Below are positions 37,490 to 46,795 of a stretch of DNA of 64,000 nt, in pieces. The stretch is from Rhodoblastus acidophilus (GTDB taxonomy: Bacteria > Pseudomonadota > Alphaproteobacteria > Rhizobiales > Beijerinckiaceae), in the NCBI RefSeq assembly GCF_025961575.1, contig NZ_JAOQNX010000010.1, forward strand, positions 62,001 to 126,000, written 5' to 3'. The position numbers and the translations under genes were made by a program. Each line of letters opens with the position of its first letter. The first letter of the stretch is position 1. The notes below the pieces were generated by a model. That model ran no database searches, was not told the DNA's origin, and saw only the letters and a program-made list of their open reading frames with translations.

Positions 37490-38047
37490 ATGAACGATTC
37501 GCCCACCGAACATCTTGAACACGCCGAACACGCCCAGCACGTGGCGCATCTGGGCGACGATTTCTTGACCACCGTCTCGGTGTCCATCGCCATCCTCGCC
37601 GTGATCGCCGCCACCGTCGGCAGCCTGGAGACCATGGAGACGGCCAAGGCCTTCGCCGAAAAGAATGGCGCGGTGCTGGAGCAGAGCAAGGCGTCGGACG
37701 CCTGGGCCTTCTATCAGGCCAAGAGCGTCAAGCAGAACATTTACGCCCTTGCCGCGGAACAGTCGGGCAAGAGCGAATATGCCGACAAGGCGCGCCGCTA
37801 TGATGGCGAGCAGAAGGAGATCGAGAAGACCGCGCGCGAGCATGAGCACAAGGCGCAAGAATCTTTGGAGTCCAGCGAGCACCACGAGCATCGCCATCAC
37901 GTGCTGACCGTGGCCGTGACCCTGCTGCATGTCTCGATCGCCATCGCCACCATCGCCATTATCGTGCGCGGGCGCCGCTGGCCCTGGTATTGCGCGCTGG
38001 CGCTCGGCGCGGCGGGGTCGGTTGCGGCTTTTTACGCTTACATTTGA
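37490..38047 (+). CDS. DUF4337 membrane protein
   Basis: This 185-residue protein has one N-terminal helix (FLTTVSVSIAILAVIAATVG), a central coiled-coil region of about 85 residues, then His-rich HHEHRHH and two C-terminal helices. The layout matches DUF4337. The His clusters at both ends of the soluble region (HLEHAEHAQHVAH) could bind metal. CTGGAG lies upstream of ATG 37490. Function unknown; it stands between divergent pcm and the radical SAM gene. Confidence 0.8.
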   Translation: MNDSPTEHLEHAEHAQHVAHLGDDFLTTVSVSIAILAVIAATVGSLETMETAKAFAEKNGAVLEQSKASDAWAFYQAKSVKQNIYALAAEQSGKSEYADKARRYDGEQKEIEKTAREHEHKAQESLESSEHHEHRHHVLTVAVTLLHVSIAIATIAIIVRGRRWPWYCALALGAAGSVAAFYAYI

Positions 38048-38180
38048 GCGGCTTGGGGGCGTCGGCGCGAAATGACGTGTGGTTCGGCGCTTTTTCCCTT
38101 AAAGGTGGGGCTCCGGGCTGCGCCTCCGCGACGGCGCGTCCGGGCCCCGGGCGCCCTGGCGCCGCCAATTGAGAGGCCGA

Positions 38181-39935
38181 ATGTCCGTCTTCCAACTGCA
38201 TCTGGTGAAACCCTCGCATTACGACGACGATGGCTATGTGGTGCAATGGCTGCGCTCCGCCATTCCCTCCAATTCCCTGGCGGCGCTGCACGCCATCGCC
38301 CAGGATTGCGCGGCTCGGCGGGCGTTGGGACCTGAGGTCGACATTCAGGTTTTTGTCTATGACGAGACCAATACGCGGATCGTGCCGGAAGAGATCGCCG
38401 CGCGGATCGCGGCGGCCGGGGCCGGGCTGGTCTGTCTGACCGGGGTGCAGTCCAATCAGTTTCCGCGCGCGCTCGATCTCGCCCGGCGGTTTCGCGCCGC
38501 CCAGGCCGGGGTGGCGATCGGCGGGTTCCATGTGTCCGGCAGCATCGCCATGCTGCCCGAGTTGACCCCGGAACTGGGCGAGGCGCAGGAGATGGGCTGC
38601 GCGCTTTACGCGGGCGAGGTCGAGGGGCGGTTCGACGAATTGCTTCAGGACGCGCATGGCGGGCGGATGAAGCCGCTCTACGATTTCCTCAAGGATCTGC
38701 CGGCGCTGGAGGGCGCGCCCTTTCCGCTGCTGCCCGCGGAAATCATCGCCGGCACCACCGGCGCCGTCACCTCGTTCGACGCCGGGCGCGGCTGTCCGTT
38801 CCAATGTTCGTTCTGCACCATCATCAATGTGCAGGGCCGCAAATCGCGCCATCGCTCGGCCGACGATGTCGAGGCGATCATCCGCGCCAATCTGGCGCAA
38901 GGCGTCGACAGCTTCTTCATCACCGACGACAATTTCGCCCGCAATCGCAACTGGGAATCGATTTTCGACCGGTTGATCGCCCTGCGCGAGGGCGAGGGGC
39001 TGCATTTCACCTTCATCATCCAGATCGACACGCTCAGCCATCGCATTGAGAATTTCATCGAAAAGGCCGGGCGCGCCGGGGTCAAGCGCGTGTTCATCGG
39101 GTTGGAGAACATCAATCCCGACAATCTCGCCGAGGTGAAGAAAAAGCAGAACCGCATCGCCGAATATCGCGACATGCTGCTCGCCTGGAAGCGCGCGGGA
39201 TGTTTCACTTATGCCGGCTATATCTTGGGTTTTCCCAACGACACGCCGGAAAGCATCCGGCGCGACATCGCCATCATCCAGCGCGAGTTGCCGCTCGACA
39301 TTCTGGAGTTCTTCTGTCTGACGCCGCTGCCCGGGTCGGAAGACCATCAGCGTCTCGTCGCCAAGGGCGTGTGGATCGATCCCGACCTCAACAAATACGA
39401 CCTCGAACATGTGGTGACCGGGCATCCCCGCATGTCCCAGGCGCAATGGGAGGGGATTTATCAGGAGGCCTGGGACCTCTATTACACGCCGCGCCACATG
39501 CGCACGATCATGCGCCGCGCCGCCGCCAATGGGGTTTCCGCCGGCCACGCCATGTTTCTGGCCTTGTGGTTCTGGGGCTGCGTCAAGCTCGAAAAAGTTC
39601 ATCCGCTGCAGGGCGGCTATTTCCGGCGCAAGCGGCGGAGGGATCGCCGGCCGGGGATGCCGCTGGAAAACCCGCTGCTGTTCTATCCGCGCTATGCCGC
39701 CGAACTCGTCCTCAATCATCTGCGCCTCGGCGCGATGGCGGCGCGACTGGGCGTGTTCCGGCTCTGGCTGAAGCGCAACAAGGCGCAGGCCGCCGCCTAT
39801 ATGGATCAGGCGCTGACGCCGCAGACCCAGGCCGATCTCGACGATCTCGACCTGTTCCAGCACAATGAATCCTCGCGCGCGGCCGGGGAAAAAGCCAAGG
39901 AGAAGGCCGCGCGCAAGGCCGCGGCGAGCGTGTGA
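38181..39935 (+). CDS. B12-binding-domain radical SAM protein
   Basis: This 584-residue protein has an N-terminal Rossmann-like cobalamin-binding domain (residues 1-175) without a clear DxHxxG ligand motif. A radical SAM domain follows, with Cys205, Cys209 and Cys212 (GCPFQCSFC) for the 4Fe-4S cluster and FIGLENINPDNL and YILGFPNDTPESI core segments. Class B radical SAM enzymes methylate or rearrange unreactive carbons; hopanoid and bacteriochlorophyll methylases belong here, but the substrate of this enzyme is unknown. The C-terminal 130 residues are a helical domain ending in a basic Lys/Ala-rich tail. Confidence 0.88.
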   Translation: MSVFQLHLVKPSHYDDDGYVVQWLRSAIPSNSLAALHAIAQDCAARRALGPEVDIQVFVYDETNTRIVPEEIAARIAAAGAGLVCLTGVQSNQFPRALDLARRFRAAQAGVAIGGFHVSGSIAMLPELTPELGEAQEMGCALYAGEVEGRFDELLQDAHGGRMKPLYDFLKDLPALEGAPFPLLPAEIIAGTTGAVTSFDAGRGCPFQCSFCTIINVQGRKSRHRSADDVEAIIRANLAQGVDSFFITDDNFARNRNWESIFDRLIALREGEGLHFTFIIQIDTLSHRIENFIEKAGRAGVKRVFIGLENINPDNLAEVKKKQNRIAEYRDMLLAWKRAGCFTYAGYILGFPNDTPESIRRDIAIIQRELPLDILEFFCLTPLPGSEDHQRLVAKGVWIDPDLNKYDLEHVVTGHPRMSQAQWEGIYQEAWDLYYTPRHMRTIMRRAAANGVSAGHAMFLALWFWGCVKLEKVHPLQGGYFRRKRRRDRRPGMPLENPLLFYPRYAAELVLNHLRLGAMAARLGVFRLWLKRNKAQAAAYMDQALTPQTQADLDDLDLFQHNESSRAAGEKAKEKAARKAAASV

Positions 39936-39959
39936 GGGTTTTTCAGCCGCCTAAAAACC

Positions 39960-40015
39960 CGTGGGCCGCCCCCGCCCTTCGAGACGGCGCTTTCGCGCCT
40001 CCTCAGGGTGAGGGC
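39960..40015. repeat. Dispersed repeat B, second full copy
   Basis: The copy has GTGGGCCGCCCCCGCCCTTC, GAGAC, a GGCGC-TTTC-GCGCC hairpin, then CTCCTCAGGGTGAGGG, matching 28361-28420. It separates the radical SAM gene from the convergent receptor-like gene. Confidence 0.8.
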
Positions 40016-40024
40016 TACCCATGC

Positions 40025-41053
40025 TCACTCATCCGCGACCTTGGATTGAACCAGCACGCCGCTCCAGCCTAGGCCGCGGTAGGTTTCATAGCCGGGCGTC
40101 GCCGCATAGCCGACCGTATTGCCTTGGCTGTCGACATAAGCGCCGCTCGCCTCGTTTTTTGGCAGCGGAAAACTTTCGGTGAGGATGCCCCGCCGGTCGG
40201 AGGCGGCGAGAATGCGATGGCGGCTGTCGACCAGCAGGCAGCGCGTCCGGCTCTTTTCCTCGGGTTCGAGCCGCACCGACTCCACCACGGTCTGCGACTG
40301 CGCCTCCCAGTCGAAGAAAATGCCGAGCGCCCCGAGCGGTTCTCCATGGGCGTCGCCGCCCTTGCGAATGCTGGCGGCGTAGGTCGCAACCATTTTGTTG
40401 TCGAGCGTCGGGTTGCGCTCGATATCGGCGACGACGAATTCGTCGCCCGACGATGTCCGCATCGCATCGCGAAACCATTGCTCCTGCGCCACGGAACCGC
40501 CGCGCGCCCTGGGATAGCGATCCGGGCGGCCGTTGGCGACGATCATGCCGTTCCGGTCGACGATCCAGAGATCGAGATAGACGGTATAGGCCTTCAGAAT
40601 GACGCCGAGCCGGGAGGAGGCGAAGCGCGTCTGTGTTTCCGAAGGGGTGCCGAGGCAATCCACGACGGCCGAGTCCGTCGCCCACCAGCGCACGTCACAG
40701 GACCTTTCGTAGAGATTGCGGTCGATGATCTCGATCATGTTCAAGGCGAGGTCTGTCAGGCGCCTGCCGCGAATATTGGCGACAAGTCCATTGCCGAGAC
40801 GGTCGAGATCGGCCACCTTCTCATTGAGCTCCTTGGTCAGGTCCTGAGTAATTCCCGCGATTTGTTGCGATACAGATTTGACCTCCTGGGCGACGACAGC
40901 GAAGCCTTTGCCATATTGACCCGCGCGCGCCGCTTCGATCTCTGCGTTAAGCGCGAGTATTTTTGTTGCTCCAGTTACGTGCTGGATCTGCTTCACCTTC
41001 GATGTCGCCAAAGTAGAAATCGAATGGGAGAGATTGAGTATGCGCTCCGGCAT
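40025..41053 (-). CDS. Soluble chemoreceptor-like protein: short receptor tip followed by Cache domain
   Basis: This 342-residue protein has no membrane segment. Residues 15-90 match the hairpin tip of methyl-accepting proteins ([34 protein letters not shown]), but the long helical bundle is missing. Residues 105-340 resemble a Cache sensor (YLDLWIVDRNGMIVANGRPDRYP, QEQWFRDAM, ALGIFFDWEAQSQTVVE). The order is the reverse of normal receptors. It may join a cytoplasmic array. A start further upstream is possible, but ATG 41053 fits. No gene is adjacent on the same strand. Confidence 0.82.
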   Translation of the reverse strand: MPERILNLSHSISTLATSKVKQIQHVTGATKILALNAEIEAARAGQYGKGFAVVAQEVKSVSQQIAGITQDLTKELNEKVADLDRLGNGLVANIRGRRLTDLALNMIEIIDRNLYERSCDVRWWATDSAVVDCLGTPSETQTRFASSRLGVILKAYTVYLDLWIVDRNGMIVANGRPDRYPRARGGSVAQEQWFRDAMRTSSGDEFVVADIERNPTLDNKMVATYAASIRKGGDAHGEPLGALGIFFDWEAQSQTVVESVRLEPEEKSRTRCLLVDSRHRILAASDRRGILTESFPLPKNEASGAYVDSQGNTVGYAATPGYETYRGLGWSGVLVQSKVADE

Positions 41054-41410
41054 GGCATTCCTGACAGTAAACCTGATGACGTAGACAGATGAGCGCATTC
41101 CGTTAATCTTTTATGTACCCCGCGCGCGGCGGCGCGCGGCGCGGTTGATCTGGCCGGCGCCGCCCAAAGGTTCGTTCGGACGGATTTGGCGGGATTTTCC
41201 GGCTCGAGCGCTGATTTGCGTCGATTTTCAACGGGTTTTGCGGCCGCGTGCGGCAAAAAATGCTGTCGCTGAGGTCGCCGCATCCGAGGGTGCTGGCGCG
41301 CGCGGCTTTTGGTCGCGGTCACTTCTTCCGCCGAGCCATGAAAAAAGTGAAATCTTTTTACACGACGCTCAAGGCGGCGATGCTTCGGGGGCGCAAGTCA
41401 ATCCTGGTCG
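41054..41410. other. 357-bp intergenic gap without a recognised gene
   Basis: The gap holds a GC hairpin near 41118-41138 (CGCGCGCGGCGGCGCGCGGC) and otherwise no convincing reading frame, RNA or repeat. It should contain the promoter of the Cache protein, transcribed leftward. Confidence 0.4.
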
Positions 41411-41440
41411 AAAAAAAGGGGCCGCGAATGTCGCGGCCCC
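41411..41440 (-). terminator. Strong rho-independent terminator of the Tim44-like gene
   Basis: A perfect 10-bp stem (GGGGCCGCGA at 41418-41427, TCGCGGCCCC at 41431-41440) with loop ATG is followed on the minus strand by seven Ts (41417-41411). It begins eight bases after the stop. Confidence 0.92.
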
Positions 41441-41447
41441 GAAAAAA

Positions 41448-42404
41448 TCAGGCTTGCTGGATCGCCGACAATTGCCAATCCGCGGGCGAGCCGCCGGGGC
41501 GGCGAACAAAGGTCCAGACTTCGGTCGCGACCTCCGGTTTCGCCGGATCGCCCGAGACGATCCTGCCGGTGGCGCGCTCGACCATCGTGTCGACCAGCGA
41601 GAACCGCATGGCCACGCTGGCATATTCAGCGTTGGGCTCGCGCCAGGCTTCCGAAAGGTCGCCCTGCAAAAGCTTGACGTCCGAGATTTTGTTGACCTGG
41701 CCTCTTCTGGCGGTCTCGCCGAGCTCCTCGGCGAAATAGGAGGCCATTTCCGGCGTCGCCACAGCGCGCAGGGCCGCCATGTCCTCGGCGCTATAGGCGC
41801 TCTGGATCAGGCCCAGGCGCTGTTCGAAGGCGTTTAAATCCGCCGGGCCGATGTCGAGTTTCGCCGGTTTTGGCGCGCCGCCGGAGCTTGGGATGCCGCC
41901 GGCGCCTGGGAAACCTCCAAAACCGTTGTTCTGCGCAGCGACGCTTTCAAATGCGGCGCCTTGAGCCGCGGGCTGGCGCCGGCGCAGAAAACCCATGACC
42001 ACTTTGAACAGCAGGAACAGCAGGCCGATCTGGAGCACGAGGCCGAGAATGGAGGAGAGGCCGCCGAGCCCGCCGCCAAAGCCATTGCCGAGCAGCAAGC
42101 CGATCAGCCCCGCGCCGACCAGGCCGCCGAGCAGGCCGCGGCCGAACCCGCCGGACATGAAGCCGCCGGGTTTCATGCCCGGCGCGCCCGTCTGCGCCAT
42201 GCCGGGCGACGGGGCGGTGGCCGAACGTTCGATCGGCGCGGCCGGGCGCGGCGCCGTCGTGGTCGGCGCCGGGGCGCTGTAGGTGCGCGCGCCGCGGCTG
42301 CCCATGGAGCCGCCAGCGCCCGGCTTGGCGAAACTGTCGGCGGAAAAGCCAAGGGCGACCAGCGCGGCCAGAGTGTAAATCAATGTTTTTTGGCGCATGG
42401 CCAT
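41448..42404 (-). CDS. Tim44-like domain protein, membrane-anchored
   Basis: This 318-residue protein has a signal-like N-terminus (LIYTLAALVALGFSADSFA), a Pro/Ala/Gly-rich linker and a Gly-rich membrane segment (about 85-140; GRGLLGGLVGAGLIGLLLGNGFGGGLGG). Its C-terminal Tim44 domain is at about 180-315 (DLNAFEQRLGLIQSAYSAEDMAALRAVATPEM). In mitochondria Tim44 links import channel and Hsp70; bacterial relatives (TimA) are membrane proteins of unclear function. A strong terminator follows. Confidence 0.88.
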   Translation of the reverse strand: MAMRQKTLIYTLAALVALGFSADSFAKPGAGGSMGSRGARTYSAPAPTTTAPRPAAPIERSATAPSPGMAQTGAPGMKPGGFMSGGFGRGLLGGLVGAGLIGLLLGNGFGGGLGGLSSILGLVLQIGLLFLLFKVVMGFLRRRQPAAQGAAFESVAAQNNGFGGFPGAGGIPSSGGAPKPAKLDIGPADLNAFEQRLGLIQSAYSAEDMAALRAVATPEMASYFAEELGETARRGQVNKISDVKLLQGDLSEAWREPNAEYASVAMRFSLVDTMVERATGRIVSGDPAKPEVATEVWTFVRRPGGSPADWQLSAIQQA

Positions 42405-42631
42405 GGATGAATCCTGAGGTTGCGCGAGCGCGTCGCCGCCCGCATGGCCTTATATTGGTTATCTCGGGGGAAAGTGCAAAGGCGCCGGCCCCGATCAGAG
42501 CCGGCGAATTTGATCGTTGCAGGCGACAGGCTGATGAAGATTGGTCGCTCTCAATCGAAGGAGTTTGCCTCTGGCGCTGCGCCGGGCCGGGAGGCCGAAA
42601 AGCTGGCGTGGTGCGCTGCTTCCCGGCGTGG

Positions 42632-42653
42632 ATGGCCGGGACGACGCCCGGCC
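42632..42653. repeat. Rhizobiales-type palindromic repeat, single copy
   Basis: TGGCCGGG (42632-42639) and CCCGGCCA (42646-42653) form a perfect 8-bp stem inside a TTCCCGGCGTGGATGGCC-type sequence known as a dispersed repeat in Rhizobiales. It lies in the 433-bp gap 42405-42837, where I see no other gene or element. Confidence 0.55.
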
Positions 42654-42837
42654 ATGACGACATCGGGGTGCGGCGTCTGTAAGAAACGCGCGTATTTGTG
42701 GAGGCCATCGGGATGAGCGTGAGCAAGCTTCAGCTTGCGTGCGCGTTGTCATCACGTCATATTCAAGCCTTGCATTTGAATTCGCTTGTGAAATGGAATG
42801 ACTGCACGCAAAAGCGTCCTCGCAAGGGAGCAGCAAG

Positions 42838-43032
42838 ATGTTTTTTGCATCTCATGAGCCGAGACATCCTGAGGGCGAAACAAGCCGATGGCGCGGCAGA
42901 GTTTTTTATTATCTGTGTCTCATTCTGTTCTTTGCGAGCGTTGTTTTCATGCCTCATGTCCAGTTCTACCTGTTCGGTCCGCTTCCCGCGCCGGGTGTCT
43001 TGGCCGGCGCGCCCCACGCCCAGCGACACTGA
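42838..43032 (+). CDS. Small single-helix membrane protein
   Basis: This 64-residue protein has a positively charged N-terminus (residues 1-20) and one hydrophobic helix with many aromatic residues (VFYYLCLILFFASVVFM). AAGGGAG lies five bases before ATG 42838. It ends 18 bases before the next gene, so they form a likely pair. Family not recognised; short, so moderate confidence. Confidence 0.55.
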   Translation: MFFASHEPRHPEGETSRWRGRVFYYLCLILFFASVVFMPHVQFYLFGPLPAPGVLAGAPHAQRH

Positions 43033-43050
43033 AACAGGAGACATGAGCCT

Positions 43051-43887
43051 GTGAACGATCCCGCCAAGCCCGTGATCTCCATGAATGCAGAGCAGGTCGC
43101 GGATCTGTTCGCCACCGTCGCGGGCGCGATCGTCGGCGGAATCTGTTTGTCGGTGCTGGGCTTGCAGCCTGTCAGCGCGACCGGCGCCTTGCTGCAGCAG
43201 GGCATGATCTATGCCGACAACACCAGGGCGACCGCTTTTCCCGACTTGTCCGGCATTGGCGTCAATGCGGCGCAAGCCGTCGTCATGGGGCGGTTTTTTG
43301 TGCTTCTGTGCTCCCTGATCTGCGGGACGATGATCGGGCGCTTTCTCGTCAAAAACGCGCGACTCCAAAAATTTTCCGGGTCCGTCATCGTTGTTTTCTA
43401 CATTATCGGCATTGCGACGCTCTCTTATGAATATTTCCTGGTGCAGAATTTTTCCCAGTTCGGGCGCGCGGCCATCGGCAGCCTGTTCGGACTTGCCACC
43501 GGAATTCTCTGGGGCTGCATGCCGGGCGACAAGACGACGGCGAAATCGGGCCTGCTGAAACGAACCGCGCTGGGCGATGGCAAGGCGTTTTTCCAAATCC
43601 TGCTGTTCGGCGCTTTGACGGCGATCACCGTGGGGACGCTCGCCCAATTGGAGCATGGACAGACCGTGTCGATCGCGGCCTTTGTCGCCCTGGTGGTCGG
43701 GCTGGCCTATTCCTCTTATCGCGCCGCGGGCCTGTTCACCCAGGCGTGGGGCGTCGGCTCTGGCGCGACGGGCGATCCCTTGCGTCCCCAAGGCAATGTT
43801 GGCGACCTGCGCTTGCTGGATTTCTCGGTCTGGTCGGGCGTGCTGATCCTGTTGTTGACGGGGTTTTATTTTTTCGCGCAGGCTTGA
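43051..43887 (+). CDS. Multi-helix membrane protein of unknown function
   Basis: This 278-residue protein has hydrophobic segments near residues 25-45, 80-97, 112-128, 140-155, 185-205, 213-230 and 260-277, giving six or seven helices. Loops are poor in charge; a DNTRATAFPDLSGIGVNAAQ loop follows helix one. No transporter or enzyme motif is recognised. The start is a GTG with AGGAG ten bases upstream; an ATG at 43081 is an alternative. It follows the small membrane protein. Confidence 0.7.
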   Translation: MNDPAKPVISMNAEQVADLFATVAGAIVGGICLSVLGLQPVSATGALLQQGMIYADNTRATAFPDLSGIGVNAAQAVVMGRFFVLLCSLICGTMIGRFLVKNARLQKFSGSVIVVFYIIGIATLSYEYFLVQNFSQFGRAAIGSLFGLATGILWGCMPGDKTTAKSGLLKRTALGDGKAFFQILLFGALTAITVGTLAQLEHGQTVSIAAFVALVVGLAYSSYRAAGLFTQAWGVGSGATGDPLRPQGNVGDLRLLDFSVWSGVLILLLTGFYFFAQA

Positions 43888-43966
43888 GTGGTTTTGTTTT
43901 GGCGCCGCCTGTCGGGCGTTTGCCGGCGCGTTTTCTGGAAAATTCTATCTCAGGTTGAAGTCGAGT

Positions 43967-43988
43967 CGCGCAAAACCGCGCAAAACCG
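43967..43988. repeat. Tandem CGCGCAAAAC direct repeat
   Basis: Two adjacent copies of CGCGCAAAAC lie in the 375-bp AT-richer gap between 43888 and 44262, about 180 bp from the parS-like site. The gap has no recognised gene. Confidence 0.5.
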
Positions 43989-44169
43989 CTGCATTTGTGC
44001 AAAAAACACGCGTTTTTTGATAAAAACCGTGCGATTTTTGCGTGTACAGCCCGCGGGTTGTGGCGGCGGCGCCTTTTTGTGGCCAGGGCGTGCGGCGTTG
44101 GCCTGTCGCCGGCTTGGGCGGATCATCGCGTTTAATCAAGGGTTTGCTTGAAATGCTGGGTCTCCGCGA

Positions 44170-44185
44170 TGTTTCACGTGAAAAC
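44170..44185. promoter_or_regulatory. parS-like ParB-binding palindrome
   Basis: TGTTTCACGTGAAAAC matches the parS consensus TGTTTCACGTGAAACA at 14 of 16 positions. The inner 12 bases TTTCACGTGAAA form a perfect palindrome. It lies in an AT-rich gap. ParB bound at parS sites near the origin organises chromosome segregation, and PopZ is encoded 10 kb away. Confidence 0.6.
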
Positions 44186-44262
44186 AAAACGTGAACATTG
44201 TTTTGCCGCATTGACGGAATCGGCGCGTTTCGCCGTTTTCACTTTTTGAAAAAAACCGAAAA

Positions 44263-46626
44263 TCATTCCGTCTCGATCGTCGCCTCGGCCGGCGCGCGAA
44301 GAGTCCAGCGCACGCCGGTCTCGGAATAGTCGATCGCCACCTCGCCGCGCACCGCGCGCTCGACCATCTCGATCATCACCTTTTGCCCAAAACCTTTTCG
44401 CGTCGGCGGCTCCACCCTGGGGCCGCCGCTTTCCCGCCATTGCATGTGGAAGAACGTCCCGTCTTCGGCGGTTTTGGCGCTCCAGTCGATGCGCACCCGT
44501 CCGTCCTCGTTGCTGAGCGCGCCATATTTGGCGGCGTTGGTGGCGAGTTCGTGCAGCGCCATGCCGATCGCCTGCGCCGCGGCGGCGCCCAGCCGCAGTC
44601 TTGGGCCCGACAGCAGGATGCGCGCGTCGAGCAGATCGCGAAAAGGGTTGAGCTGGGCGCGGATCAGGCCCGCGGTGTCCACGCCCTTCCATTCGCTGGT
44701 GATCAGCAGGTCCTGGCTGGCCGCGAGCCCGGCGATGCGGTGCGACAGGTTCGCGGCGAAATTTTTCGGGTCGGCGCCCCGGGCCGACATGACCGCGATG
44801 GACTGGACCACGCTGAGCAGGTTTTTCGAGCGGTGGTTGACCTCGCCCATCAAAAAACGGATGTGCTCCTCCGCCAGTTTGCGCGCGGAAATGTCGTTGC
44901 GGATGGCGATGTACTGGCGGGGTTTGCCGCGATCGTCGAGGAAGGGGACGATGGTGGTGTCCACCCAATAGATTTCGCCGTCCTTGGCGCGGTTCCTGAT
45001 CTCCCCGCGAAACGTCTTGCCGCTGGCGATGGTCGCCCAAAGCTCGTGGAAAAATTCCGGCGGATGAAACTCCGAATTGATCAGCGCGTGGGTGCGGCCG
45101 ACAAGTTCCTCGCGCGTATATTTGGAGACCGCGCAGAACCTGTCGTTGACATAGGTGATGATTCCGCGCGGATCGGTGGTGGCGACGATGGCGTGCTCGT
45201 CGAGCGCGGCCTTGAGATCGGAAATCTCCTTCAGCGCGGCGCGCTCGGCGTCGAGCGCATTGGAGAGATGCGCGGTCTTGGCGGCGACCTCGCGGTCGAG
45301 GCTGGCGTTGGCCACGGCCAGACGATGCTGGACGCGACGCAATTCGGCGAAGCGGCGGCGCGCGTCCAAAAACAGGAAGGCGGCGAGCGCCGTCACCACC
45401 GCGATGGTGAGCAGGGTGGTGAACTGCAGTTGCGCGCCGCGCCGGTCGACCGCCGCGCGGCTGGCGTCGATCCGGGCCTCCTCCAGGTCCTGCAAGGCGG
45501 CGACGGCGCGGCGCAGCTTTTCCGGCGTGGTCTTCATCGTGTTGGCGCGCATGACGGCGAGCGGGTCCTGGCCGGCCTGCTGCAGGTCCATTTCCGCGCG
45601 CAATTCGTCGAGCTTTTCGTCGGTGATCGCCTGGATGCGGCGCGCCTGTTCGCCGACCTCCGCATCGCCGGCCGTCCAGGCGTCGAGGCTGCGCGAGGTT
45701 TCGCGCAGATCACGCGCCGCCGCCTCGTAGGGCTCGAGATAGGCGCGCTCTCCGGTGAGCAGATAGCGGCGCGATTGCGCGGCGACGTCCTGCAGCGAAC
45801 TCAGCAGCCGGGCGAGGCCGCCCACCATGTTGCTGGCCCGGCGGCTTGCGTCGAGGTCGCGCTTTTGGGCTTCGACCGCGACCAGCGAGGCCGCGACCAG
45901 CGCCGCGAGCGCGACGACGCTGACGACCGGCGCGGCGATCGGCAGCGCCCTGTCCAGTCCGGGGCGCTGCGCGCCGCCCAGGAGAATTCCGGTCGACAGC
46001 AGCAGCAGCGACGCCGCCGTGTGAACCGCCAGTCCGAACAGGGCGATGCGCGCCGTCGTGTCGACCGGCGTGAGCACGAAGAAGCCGAGCGTCGCGGTGA
46101 GCGCCAGCGCGATGCCGCCCACCGCCAGGGTCACGCGCAGCGCCACGGTCCAGCGTCCGCGCGCGCTCATCAGCGCCAGAGCGGTTCCGACGGCGACGAA
46201 GCTCAGCGAAGTCGCGACCGATGGCCGTCCGGGCAGGAAAGCGGCGGGATCGCGCAGCAGCAGATTGTCGACGCCGAGGTCGCGTCCGCTGGCGTATTCG
46301 AACAGGAACAGCGCGCCGATGAGGCCGGTGGCGACGCCGGGCGCCGCCTGCGCCAGGCGCGGAACCGTCTTGAAGGTCGCAAGAAAAAGGGAGAGCGCGC
46401 CGAGCGAAAGCCCAAAAGCGGTGTTGGGCTTCATCTGGGCGCCGGTCGGCAGCACCGTTTTCAAGAGGTCCAGGCCCTGCGCCCAGCCGATCAGCGCGGC
46501 GGCGGCGATGGCGAAGACGAGCAGCGCGCAGCCGCGCGCGGCCAGACATTGCGCGCGCGCCAGATCGGCGCGGGCCGCCGAAGGGCGGGGCAGACCGTAT
46601 TCATCAGGTCCTGCTTCCCTTGCCAT
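44263..46626 (-). CDS. Membrane HWE-family sensor histidine kinase (CHASE3-PAS-HWE)
   Basis: This 787-residue kinase has an N-terminal integral membrane region of six or seven helices (residues 30-240) and a CHASE3-like extracytoplasmic domain ([25 protein letters not shown] near 285). A further helix lies near 405, then a coiled coil and a PAS domain (about 475-585). The HWE kinase core has His598 in [18 protein letters not shown] and the conserved [16 protein letters not shown] box. HWE kinases are common in Alphaproteobacteria and feed general stress pathways. No partner regulator lies next to it. ATG 46626 is preferred; a GTG 18 bases upstream is possible. Confidence 0.9.
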   Translation of the reverse strand: MAREAGPDEYGLPRPSAARADLARAQCLAARGCALLVFAIAAAALIGWAQGLDLLKTVLPTGAQMKPNTAFGLSLGALSLFLATFKTVPRLAQAAPGVATGLIGALFLFEYASGRDLGVDNLLLRDPAAFLPGRPSVATSLSFVAVGTALALMSARGRWTVALRVTLAVGGIALALTATLGFFVLTPVDTTARIALFGLAVHTAASLLLLSTGILLGGAQRPGLDRALPIAAPVVSVVALAALVAASLVAVEAQKRDLDASRRASNMVGGLARLLSSLQDVAAQSRRYLLTGERAYLEPYEAAARDLRETSRSLDAWTAGDAEVGEQARRIQAITDEKLDELRAEMDLQQAGQDPLAVMRANTMKTTPEKLRRAVAALQDLEEARIDASRAAVDRRGAQLQFTTLLTIAVVTALAAFLFLDARRRFAELRRVQHRLAVANASLDREVAAKTAHLSNALDAERAALKEISDLKAALDEHAIVATTDPRGIITYVNDRFCAVSKYTREELVGRTHALINSEFHPPEFFHELWATIASGKTFRGEIRNRAKDGEIYWVDTTIVPFLDDRGKPRQYIAIRNDISARKLAEEHIRFLMGEVNHRSKNLLSVVQSIAVMSARGADPKNFAANLSHRIAGLAASQDLLITSEWKGVDTAGLIRAQLNPFRDLLDARILLSGPRLRLGAAAAQAIGMALHELATNAAKYGALSNEDGRVRIDWSAKTAEDGTFFHMQWRESGGPRVEPPTRKGFGQKVMIEMVERAVRGEVAIDYSETGVRWTLRAPAEATIETE

Positions 46627-46795
46627 CCCGCCCGCTCTCTTCACAAGGAGTTTTGCTCGCGCCGGAGCGAGCCTGGCAAGCCTGGCGAGGATTAGCCACG
46701 CTTTTCCAGAGAGTTAGTGCCCAGCGGAGATAAGCGTCCGACTTGGGCGGCGTCAAGGCCGCCGCCCCGTCGACCAAGCTGACCCGGGGCCAGGC

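Noticed and set aside
43888-44262. Replication origin with iterons
   Set aside because: There are only two short direct repeats and one parS-like site, with no DnaA box cluster and no replication genes nearby.
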